Position numbers and translations under genes: made by a program. From assembly GCA_965203535.1 (NCBI GenBank), contig OZ241897.1:2356001-2420000 (forward strand): DNA of 64,000 bases, given 5' to 3'. Source of the stretch: JAJDTT01 sp022827025. Lineage in GTDB: Bacteria; Acidobacteriota; UBA6911; RPQK01; JAJDTT01. Positions 51,587-58,805 of this stretch are shown one piece after another; position 1 is the stretch's first letter; the number at the start of each line of letters is the position of its first letter. The notes under the pieces were generated by a model. It saw nothing but the letters and a program-made list of their open reading frames with translations. It did not search any database and had not been told where the DNA came from.

Positions 51587-54421
51587 TCATCTCGTCCTTA
51601 ATTCGACTGCCGACAGGATGGGCCAGACACCGCCGGCCGGAGAGGTGAAGACGGCGCGGTACTGGACCCAGCGCCGGGATCCGTCCAGATCCGCAATCCC
51701 GGTTCCGGACTCCCGGTAGAAGGAACCGGCGCCCGAGGGCCCGGTCCACTCGGCGGACTTCAGGCCGTCGCGGCTGGACGCGGTGCGGACCTGGAACCGG
51801 AGGCGGGCTCCGTGGGGCTCCTCGCCCTCCCAGATCAGGCGGACGCCGCCGGGTCCGGGTAGTTCCAGCGGCGGCGAGACGTATTCCTCCTCCAGGCGCC
51901 GGGTGTAGAGGTCCCCCGGATCGGTCATCTGGCTGTAGTGGGGACCGAAGCTGGGGATCTCGGTCCGCCGGTCCCGGTGGAACCCTTCGGGGCCGTTCCA
52001 GTAGATGTAGGTGTTGATGCTGTGGTCGCCGTCCTTCATGTGATTGTGGACCACGATCTCGGGCCAGCCGTCCCGGTTCAGGTCCACCGTCTGGATGGCG
52101 GAGGAGGAATAGGCGGGAAGATCGGTCCGGTTGGTCCGGCTGTAGGCGCCCCCTTCGCCACCCCAGTAGATGAACACCGGCAGCGTGCGGGTGCGGCCCG
52201 ACATGTAGTTGGACAACACCAGGTCCAGGTGTCCGTCCCGGTTCAGGTCGGCGATGCCGCACTCGATGGGCGAGTGACCCTCCAGCGCCACCTTGTTCTC
52301 CAGAGTCGGAACGCCTTCGGGCGTTCCCCAGAGCAGGTAGCTGTTGCCGGTATAGGTCCGGGTCTCGGGGTCGAAGCTCCCCACCAGCATGAAATCCAGG
52401 TTCCCGTCCGAATTCAGGTCGGCCAGCTCCACGTTGCCGGCCGGCAGGACCCGGTCCCAGCTCCGCTCCGGCGAGTAGCCGTCCTCGTCCCCCCAGAAGA
52501 TCTGGTAGATGCCGTACCAGCTTCCGGGAAAGAGCAGATCCAGATGGCCGTCCCGGTTCAGGTCCGCCACCCGGTTGTTGGTGCACCTCTGGTTCTTCAG
52601 GGGGAGCGAGGTCCGGCGGGCGTCGGCGTAGCCCTCTTTGCCGCCCCAGTAGATGGTCCCCAGCTTCCGGCCACTCCCGTGGGTGAAGACCAGCTCCAGG
52701 TAGCCGTCCCGGTTCAGGTCGGCCGCGCTCACCCCGTGGGCGCTGGCGGCGCCCAGTTCCTGCCGGTTATGGGGAGAGTAGCCGTCCCGGCTGCCCCAAT
52801 AGATCCAACTGTATCCGACGTAGGAATTGGTCAGCACCAGGTCGTTGAAGCCGTCGTCGTTGAGGTCCGCGACGGCGACGGCATAGGCTCCGCGTCCCGG
52901 CAGGGCCGTCCGGGACGCGATGGAGTAATAGTGATGGGGATTGCCCCAGTAGATGTTGTTCCAGACCTGGCCGGCGTGCATGCCGCTCCAGCGGTTCACC
53001 AGCACCACGTCCAGGTTCCCGTCGAGGTTCAGGTCGGCCACGTTGACGCTGTTGCCGCCGAACCCCTGCAGTTCGGTCCGCATGTAGGGAGCGAAGCCGG
53101 TGGAACTCCCCCAATAGACGTAGGAGGGGACGTCGGCGGTCTTGCCGTCATGGGCGTTGGCGAAGACCAGGTCGACGTGACCATCCTGGTTCAGGTCGCC
53201 CGAGGCCACGTCGGCCGGCGCCAGGGTCGGAACCTGCGTTCGTTGCTGCACCGAGAAACCCTCGGACCCGCCCCAATAAATGTAGGACTCGGGGAGCGGC
53301 GCCTCGTTCGACGAGTTGGACACGGCCAGATCCAGGTATCCGTCCCCGTTCAGATCGGCGATGTCGGAGCCGGTGGGAGCAATGGCCGGCAGGGTCTGGC
53401 TGGGGAACGGGTCCGGGCCGTCCTTCCCTCCCAGGAACAGGAGGACACTGCCGCCCCGGGCGTCTTCGCCCGACACCGTGACCACGACGTCGTCAAAACC
53501 GTCGCGGTCCAGGTCGCCGGACCCGATGCTGCCGGGAGGAGCCGTTTCCGCCTCCCAGGAACGGTCGGCGGTATAGACGCCCTGCCGGCCCAGGAACACC
53601 TGCACTCCCTTGGACTGCGGACTGTTGTTGACGAAGATCAGGTCGGGGTCGCCGTCCCCGTTCACGTCACCGCTGGCCACGTCGCGGGCGCCGCGGGTGG
53701 GGACCAGTCCCGGGCGGTCGGGATCGAATCCGTTGGCGCTGCCCCAGTAGATGTACGAGGCAAGGTCCACCTTGGGCGAGATCTTCTCCGCTCCCGCCTC
53801 CACCCCCTGATTGGCGAAGACCAAATCGGGGTATCCGTCGGAGTTGAGATCCCGGGCCACCACACCCGCGGCCCATCGCGTGGGCAGCTCGGTGCGTCCG
53901 ACACGGGAATACCCGTCCCGGCTCCCCCAGTAGACATACGCCGTCCGGACGCCCGGATAGTTGTGGATGTAGTTGCAGAAGACGAGATCGGGGAATCCGT
54001 CCCGGTTCAGGTCCGCCACCGCCGACCGGCCGCCTCCGAAGGAGGGGAGCCGGGTGACCTGATCGCTCCCGTCCATCAAGCCGTAGACCACCTGGGCCAG
54101 GGGCCGTTCCCTCCAGAGTTCGGGGAGAAGGGAGCGGGGACCGTCGGCGCTGCCCCAGTAGACGAGCGCGTCCACCACGCTCATGTTGTCGTGGGTGTTG
54201 CTCAGGACCAGGTCCACGTACCCGTCCCGGTTCAGGTCCCACTGATTGATGACCTGGACGGTCCCCTTCTTGGAAACGTAGAGGTTCGCTCCCGCGTTCC
54301 CCAGGGTGCCCTGGCTGAAGTCGTCGAAGCCGGAATGGCGAATGTTGCCGTCCCTGGAATGCGAGACTCCCATGAACCCCAGCCAAAGCACCCCCAAGAC
54401 TGCAAGCCGCCGTTTCTGCAT
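51587..54421 (-). CDS. exported FG-GAP/VCBS-repeat protein
   Basis: A 944-residue secreted protein (signal LAVLGVLWLGFMGVSHS). It is built almost wholly from about fifteen FG-GAP/VCBS-type units of 45-50 residues with the calcium-binding core DLNRDGHLDLVF (for example DLNRDGFPDLVF, DLNSDGYPDLVF, DLNQDGHVDLVF, DLNLDGNLDVVL) each followed by a YWGSRDGYS-type strand, implying two seven- or eight-bladed propellers. A C-terminal discoidin-like sandwich (VRLIWEGEEPHGARLRFQV) ends it. No enzyme motif is seen; a binding or adhesion role is likely. The DNA repeats CCGTCCCGGTTCAGGTC-like units at each blade. Confidence 0.88.
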   Translation of the reverse strand: MQKRRLAVLGVLWLGFMGVSHSRDGNIRHSGFDDFSQGTLGNAGANLYVSKKGTVQVINQWDLNRDGYVDLVLSNTHDNMSVVDALVYWGSADGPRSLLPELWRERPLAQVVYGLMDGSDQVTRLPSFGGGRSAVADLNRDGFPDLVFCNYIHNYPGVRTAYVYWGSRDGYSRVGRTELPTRWAAGVVARDLNSDGYPDLVFANQGVEAGAEKISPKVDLASYIYWGSANGFDPDRPGLVPTRGARDVASGDVNGDGDPDLIFVNNSPQSKGVQVFLGRQGVYTADRSWEAETAPPGSIGSGDLDRDGFDDVVVTVSGEDARGGSVLLFLGGKDGPDPFPSQTLPAIAPTGSDIADLNGDGYLDLAVSNSSNEAPLPESYIYWGGSEGFSVQQRTQVPTLAPADVASGDLNQDGHVDLVFANAHDGKTADVPSYVYWGSSTGFAPYMRTELQGFGGNSVNVADLNLDGNLDVVLVNRWSGMHAGQVWNNIYWGNPHHYYSIASRTALPGRGAYAVAVADLNDDGFNDLVLTNSYVGYSWIYWGSRDGYSPHNRQELGAASAHGVSAADLNRDGYLELVFTHGSGRKLGTIYWGGKEGYADARRTSLPLKNQRCTNNRVADLNRDGHLDLLFPGSWYGIYQIFWGDEDGYSPERSWDRVLPAGNVELADLNSDGNLDFMLVGSFDPETRTYTGNSYLLWGTPEGVPTLENKVALEGHSPIECGIADLNRDGHLDLVLSNYMSGRTRTLPVFIYWGGEGGAYSRTNRTDLPAYSSSAIQTVDLNRDGWPEIVVHNHMKDGDHSINTYIYWNGPEGFHRDRRTEIPSFGPHYSQMTDPGDLYTRRLEEEYVSPPLELPGPGGVRLIWEGEEPHGARLRFQVRTASSRDGLKSAEWTGPSGAGSFYRESGTGIADLDGSRRWVQYRAVFTSPAGGVWPILSAVELRTR

Positions 54422-54440
54422 ATCGATCTCCGTTTCTCTG

Positions 54441-55028
54441 CTATCTGCTGGCCAGGTCCGCGATGAAGCACCCCACGGCCCGGGTCTCCGGTTCCGCCAC
54501 CGGATCCCCCTGGAGCACGGATTCCAGGGCGAGCATCAGATCGCGGCGGTTGGGTTTGGCCCGCGCCTTGCCGAAATCGGGGTACCGGTCGTCGATACGC
54601 CCACGATAGACGAGGCTTCCGCCGGCGTCGAAGACGGCCGCTTCGGGAGTGACCCGGGCGCCGGTGAGGCGCACCAGTTCGTGGCGGGAATCACGAATGA
54701 TCTCTCCAGGAACCTGGTATTCCTCCGCGTGCCGTTGGATGGACTCGGGCTTTTCCTGGGGATCCACATACACCAGCCAGAACCGTACGCCACGGGGCGC
54801 GAAGGACTCATGCAGCCGCCGCAGTTCGGGCGCGTACCGATTGGAGATGGGACAGTCGCTGCGCATGAACAGGAAGACGCTGGCCGGGTCTCCTTCCGCG
54901 AGCGGGTTCACCCGCTCGCCTGAGAGGCTCGTCAGGTTCAACTCCGAGAAGCCCGAACCGCAGCTCCAGGAGATGCAGAAGATCAACGTCCCAGCCAGCA
55001 TGCGGGACCGGCGCCGTTCCAAGTCCAT
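54441..55028 (-). CDS. thioredoxin-fold redoxin-like lipoprotein/exported protein
   Basis: A 195-residue protein with an N-terminal hydrophobic segment (LAGTLIFCISWSCGSG) that may be a signal or lipoprotein signal. The redoxin core is FLFMRSDCPISNRYAPELRRLH with a single active-site Cys followed by Pro (SDCPIS), then FWLVYVDPQEKPESIQRHA and TGARVTPEAAVFDAGG with the cis-Pro. Proteins of this type often sit with propeller-cytochrome proteins and may reduce disulfides or peroxides. It is upstream of the FG-GAP gene by 19 bases, so the two are probably one operon. Confidence 0.82.
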   Translation of the reverse strand: MDLERRRSRMLAGTLIFCISWSCGSGFSELNLTSLSGERVNPLAEGDPASVFLFMRSDCPISNRYAPELRRLHESFAPRGVRFWLVYVDPQEKPESIQRHAEEYQVPGEIIRDSRHELVRLTGARVTPEAAVFDAGGSLVYRGRIDDRYPDFGKARAKPNRRDLMLALESVLQGDPVAEPETRAVGCFIADLASR

Positions 55029-55095
55029 CGCGTCTCAATTCTTACATGACGGGCATAGGTATGCGAACGGCGGGAGTATCCATGTTGCAAGTGAA

Positions 55096-55518
55096 GGAGC
55101 GGCGTCATCCTTGGCGCCGTCTTACGACCTCGCATTCAAGAAAAACCGGACGGCCACATCGGCTCTCCCCGCCCGTGTTCTTCCTCACCCCTCCCCCCAG
55201 CCCGAAAACGAACGGAAGGACCGATCTCCCTTCGTCTGAGAAAACCATGGGGCACCCGGAGGGGGGACATTCTTGTCCCCCTCTTCTCTACGGTTGCTTT
55301 CGCTGGGCCCCGGTGGGGCCGGAGTTGGGCGGATAGGAGGGGGGACTTTCAGTCCCCCCGAGGGAGTGGGGGTAGGAAAACCCCCACTCCTTTTCACGCA
55401 GGATTTCGCCGGACCGGGGCCGGTGGGGGAGCTCCGAAGAAAAGACCCAAGACGTCCAGCCGCCGAACTTCGAGCACACCCAACGCTCGAAAGAGGGCGC
55501 CAAGAATGACGCCCCTCC
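55096..55518 (+). repeat. palindrome-bounded element, family C (copy Y) with a nested family-B block
   Basis: It starts GGAGCGGCGTCATCCTTGGC and ends GCCAAGAATGACGCCCCTCC like copy X at 51368. The same interior blocks are present but split by a complete family-B unit at 55236-55429 (hairpins GGGGGACATTCTTGTCCCCC, GGGGGGACTTTCAGTCCCCC, and GTGGGGG…CCCCCAC). The 812-base gap 55029-55840 consists of this element, the 39-bp array and further hairpins; no gene is supported. Confidence 0.75.
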
Positions 55519-55544
55519 AAACGAGCACCGGCGTCCTTCCGGGC

Positions 55545-55715
55545 GCCGACCGGGAAGGGCGTCCGGAGCGGCGTGTTTCACGCGCCGACCGGGAAGGGCG
55601 TCCGGAGCGGCGTGTTTCACGCGCCGACCGGGAAGGGCGTCCGGAGCGGCGTGTTTCACGCGCCGACTGGGAACGGCGGCTGGAGCGGCGTATTTTACGC
55701 GCCGATTCTCCGGAG
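55545..55715 (+). repeat. 39-bp tandem hairpin array
   Basis: Units start at 55545, 55584, 55623 and 55662 with exactly 39-base spacing, and a diverged one begins at 55701. Each contains GGAGCGGCGTGTTTCACGCG and GCCGACCGGGAAGGGCG, so each has one hairpin. There are no spacers, so it is not CRISPR. A related inverted hairpin run follows to about 55795. Confidence 0.85.
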
Positions 55716-55827
55716 TGGCAATAGGGGGAAGAATACGGGGCGCCTATAAGACGCCGTTCCCAGTGGGCGCCGGGGACGTCGCCCCTCCAGACGCCCCTCC
55801 ACGCCCTTCCCAGTCTGCTCATCTTGC

Positions 55828-55833
55828 TAGACT
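55828..55833 (+). promoter_or_regulatory. predicted extended -10 (TGCTAGACT), leaderless position, CRTAC1 gene
   Basis: TCTTGCTAGACTGGCAGGG, then ATG at 55841; seven bases between hexamer and start codon. Confidence 0.5.
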
Positions 55834-55840
55834 GGCAGGG

Positions 55841-57484
55841 ATGATGGCGGCGTTGTTGCTTCTTGTCTCGAGCGGCGTTCACTTCACGGAGGTGAGCCGT
55901 GAAGCGGGGCTGAACTTCCAGCACCGGGGCGGGGGCAGCGCCAAGGACCATATCCTGGAGACGGTGGGCAGCGGAGTCGGTTGGATCGACTACGACCGGG
56001 ACGGCTGGTTCGATCTGTATGCCGTCAACGGGGGCCTCTGGGAGGAGCTGGGAGCCGGCAAGCGCAGCGTCTCCAATGCCCTCTATCGGAACCAGGGGGA
56101 CGGGAGCTTCCGGCTGGTGACCCGTGAGGCGGGCGTGGGAGGGCGCCATTGGGGAATGGGGGTGGCCGTCGCCGACTACGACAACGACGGCTGGCCCGAC
56201 CTCTACGTCTGCAACTACGGTCCCAATCTCCTGTACCGGAACAACGGCGACGGCACCTTTCGGGACGTGACCCGGGAAGCGGGAGTGGGGGATTCCTCCT
56301 GGAGTTCCAGCGCCGCCTTCGCCGACGCGAACGGCGACGGATGGCTGGACCTCTACGTGGCCAACTACGTGGAATTCGACCACGAAAATCCGCCGGCCGC
56401 ATCGGCCGACTGCCAATACCGCGGGGTCCAGGTCCACTGCGGGCCGGGGGGGCTCCCGGCAGCCCGGGACACCTTCTACCTGAGCAACGGCGACGGCACC
56501 TTCCGGGAAGCCACCAAGACGGCCGGCATGGACGCGCCGGCTTCCTACGGAATGGGCGCCGCCTGGTGCGACTACGACAGCGACGGCGACAGCGACCTCT
56601 ACGTGGCCAATGATTCCATGGCCAACTTTCTCTTCCGCAATCGGGGAGACGGAACCTTCGAGGAACGGGGACTGGTGGCGGCCGCGGCCTTCAACGAGGA
56701 CGGGCAGGCTCAGGCCGGCATGGGGATCGCCTTCGGCGACTACGACCGGGACGGACGATTCGACGTCTACGTCACCAACTTCTCCGCGGACTACAACACC
56801 CTGTACCGGAACCTGGGAGGCGGCCGATTCCGGGACGTGAGCCGCCCCACCGGATTGAGCCTGCCCAGCCTGCGCTTCCTGGGGTGGAGCACCCACTTCT
56901 TCGATTACGACAACGACGGATGGGAGGACCTCTTCGTCGCCAACGGACACGTCTTTCCGCAAGTGGATACCCGGCCCACGGGGACCCGCTTCCGGCAGAG
57001 GAGCCTGCTGTTTCGAAATCTGGGCACGGGCCGCTTCCGGGAGATGGCTTCCGACGAGGCGTTGGGTCTTTCCCAGGCTTACTCCAGCCGCGGCGCCGCT
57101 ATCGCCGACTTCGACAACGACGGGGACCTGGACGTGGCCGTCTCCAACATGGACGGGGGGCTGTCTCTTTACCGCAACGAGGGGCGCAAGGGACATTGGT
57201 TGCGCTTGCGGTTGGAGGGGACGGAATCCAATCGGGACGCGGTGGGAACCCGGGTCACGCTCAATGCCGGGGGCTCGACTCAGATTCGCGAGGTGCGGGC
57301 CGGGTCGGGATACCAGTCGTCGGACGACCCGCGGCTTCACTTCGGGTTGGGGATGTCCAGGAAGGTCGGGAGGATCGAGGTGCGGTGGAGCCGGGGACGT
57401 CGGCAGGTTCTGGAGAATCTGGGGGTCGACCGGGAGTACGTGGTGAGGGAGGGGGAGTGGGACCGGGGAAAAAGGAAAGAGTGA
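55841..57484 (+). CDS. CRTAC1-family exported protein (FG-GAP plus ASPIC/UnbV)
   Basis: A 547-residue protein with a short hydrophobic N-terminus (MMAALLLLVSSGVHF). The start FTEVSREAGLNFQHRGGGSAKDHILETVGSG is split by the family's conserved Gly. It has seven or so FG-GAP blades (DYDRDGWFDLYAVN; DYDNDGWPDLYVCN; DYDSDGDSDLYVAN; DFDNDGDLDVAVSN) and a C-terminal ASPIC/UnbV domain (LRLEGTESNRDAVGTRVTL… GSGYQSSDDPRLHFGLG). These proteins are secreted in Acidobacteriota and Planctomycetota and bind calcium; function is unknown. Start at 55841 is supported by the box at 55828. Confidence 0.88.
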   Translation: MMAALLLLVSSGVHFTEVSREAGLNFQHRGGGSAKDHILETVGSGVGWIDYDRDGWFDLYAVNGGLWEELGAGKRSVSNALYRNQGDGSFRLVTREAGVGGRHWGMGVAVADYDNDGWPDLYVCNYGPNLLYRNNGDGTFRDVTREAGVGDSSWSSSAAFADANGDGWLDLYVANYVEFDHENPPAASADCQYRGVQVHCGPGGLPAARDTFYLSNGDGTFREATKTAGMDAPASYGMGAAWCDYDSDGDSDLYVANDSMANFLFRNRGDGTFEERGLVAAAAFNEDGQAQAGMGIAFGDYDRDGRFDVYVTNFSADYNTLYRNLGGGRFRDVSRPTGLSLPSLRFLGWSTHFFDYDNDGWEDLFVANGHVFPQVDTRPTGTRFRQRSLLFRNLGTGRFREMASDEALGLSQAYSSRGAAIADFDNDGDLDVAVSNMDGGLSLYRNEGRKGHWLRLRLEGTESNRDAVGTRVTLNAGGSTQIREVRAGSGYQSSDDPRLHFGLGMSRKVGRIEVRWSRGRRQVLENLGVDREYVVREGEWDRGKRKE

Positions 57485-57499
57485 AGAAGGAAGAGCAGC

Positions 57500-57597
57500 G
57501 GAGCGGCGTCTTATAGGCGCCGACTGGGACCGGCGTCCTTCCGGGCGCCGAGAACAAAACAGAAGACAGGGGGACAGGAAAGTCCCCCCTCCTGTCG
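57500..57597 (+). repeat. hairpin cluster after the CRTAC1 gene
   Basis: Three hairpins follow the stop codon: GCGGCGTCTTATAGGCGCCG, CGGCGTCCTTCCGGGCGCCG and GGGGGACAGGAAAGTCCCCC. They lie 15-110 bases past the stop at 57484 and may end transcription. Confidence 0.7.
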
Positions 57598-57656
57598 AGG
57601 AATACGTGGTTAAAGAGAGGATAGAGAAGGGATGGATTTGGAGACGTTTGAATGCC

Positions 57657-57686
57657 TTGGCGAGTTTCGCATTGGACTGCTAATCT
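57657..57686 (+). promoter_or_regulatory. promoter of the molybdoenzyme gene, leaderless position
   Basis: TTGGCG (57657-57662), 18 bases, TAATCT (57681-57686) preceded by TGC, then six bases and the ATG at 57693. Confidence 0.55.
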
Positions 57687-57692
57687 GTGGTC

Positions 57693-58805
57693 ATGAGAGC
57701 TGACGAGAATTCCGGCCGGATCAGCCGGCGCGCCTGGTTCGGGTACGCGTCCGCGTTGCTGTTGACGCGGCCGGTCCGGCCGCAGTCGCAATCGACTCAG
57801 GGGACTCCGCTGGAGGACGACCGGGTCTCCCTGAGCTCCATGGCGGACGTGGAAGGAACGCTGACTCCGGTCGACCGGTTCTTCGTCCGGAGCCACCATC
57901 CGCAGCCCCGGCTGTCGCTCAAGACCTGGCGGCTGCGGGTGGAAGGAGCCGTGGCCAACCCGCTGGAGCTGTCCTTCTCCGACCTGGTGGAGACCTCCAC
58001 CAGGTCCTTGGAGGGACTCCTGGAGTGCGCGGGAAACCGGACGGGGCTGGTGAGCAACGGGCTCTGGGAGGGAGTCCCACTCTCCGGCCTGATCCGGGAG
58101 GCCCAGCCCAAGGAGGGGGCCAAGAGGGTCCTGCTCCAGGGGGCGGACAAGGGGTCCCTGATGCCCGAAATGCCCGAGTCCCCCTACTCGCGGATCCTGC
58201 CGCTGGAGAAATGCCTGGCTCCCGAAACCCTGGTGGCCTTCAAGCTCAACGGGCAGTTCCTGCCCCGGCGCAACGGCTTTCCGGCCAGGGCCTTCATTCC
58301 GGGCTGGTACGGCATGGACTCGGTCAAGTGGTTGACGCGGGTCCGCATCCTGGACTCCTTCGACTGGCCCTCCGAATACTATTCGAGCGGCATGGACCTG
58401 CTTTACCAGAGGTATGTCAAGTTCGGGACGCGGGAAGAGATCACCGGCCGGGTCTCGGAGATCCAGGTCAATTCAGGGTTCTCCTTTCCGCCCCCGGGAG
58501 CCAACCTGGCGCCGGGCCGGTATCCGGTCCGGGGGTTTGCCTGGGCCGGTCCCCACCGGGTGGGAGCCGTCCAGGTCAGTCCGGACCGGGGCAATAGCTG
58601 GAGACCGGCCCGGCTGGAAGGCGAATCCCGCCCCTTTACGTGGGTCCGGTGGAGTTATGACTGGTCGGCGCCCAAGGGGGAGCACCTGCTGATGGCCCGA
58701 GCCCAGGACCATCGGGGACGCTGGCAGCCGATTCGGCGAGACACCAACAGAACCGACGGCTACGAACTCAACTGGTACCCCTCCGTCCAATGCAACGTGC
58801 TCTGA
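57693..58805 (+). CDS. sulfite oxidase-like molybdopterin oxidoreductase, Tat-exported
   Basis: A 370-residue molybdoenzyme of the sulfite oxidase / MsrP-like family. A Tat-type signal (SRRAWFGYASALLLTRP) precedes the catalytic domain, whose Mo-ligating Cys is in LEGLLECAGNRTG. The pterin-binding segments GWYGMDSVKWLTR and NGQFLPRRNGFPARAFIPG follow. A C-terminal dimerisation sandwich (YPVRGFAWAGPHRVGAVQVS) completes it. It probably oxidises sulfite or reduces an S-oxide in the periplasm. It needs Mo from the modABC operon at 30.6 kb. The TPR gene overlaps it by 16 bases. Confidence 0.88.
   Translation: MRADENSGRISRRAWFGYASALLLTRPVRPQSQSTQGTPLEDDRVSLSSMADVEGTLTPVDRFFVRSHHPQPRLSLKTWRLRVEGAVANPLELSFSDLVETSTRSLEGLLECAGNRTGLVSNGLWEGVPLSGLIREAQPKEGAKRVLLQGADKGSLMPEMPESPYSRILPLEKCLAPETLVAFKLNGQFLPRRNGFPARAFIPGWYGMDSVKWLTRVRILDSFDWPSEYYSSGMDLLYQRYVKFGTREEITGRVSEIQVNSGFSFPPPGANLAPGRYPVRGFAWAGPHRVGAVQVSPDRGNSWRPARLEGESRPFTWVRWSYDWSAPKGEHLLMARAQDHRGRWQPIRRDTNRTDGYELNWYPSVQCNVL

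Noticed and set aside
51938..54466. 842-residue frame on the plus strand opposite the FG-GAP gene
   Set aside because: It is the antisense of the repeat-rich gene; composition is Val/Gly/His-rich and no family is recognisable, while the minus-strand frame has a signal peptide and clear FG-GAP motifs.
55545..55715. CRISPR-like array
   Set aside because: Units are directly adjacent with no spacers, only four to five copies, and no cas gene in the window.
55394..57340. 648-residue minus-strand frame opposite the CRTAC1 gene and hairpin array
   Set aside because: Its N- and C-terminal parts translate repeat DNA and the antisense of FG-GAP blades.
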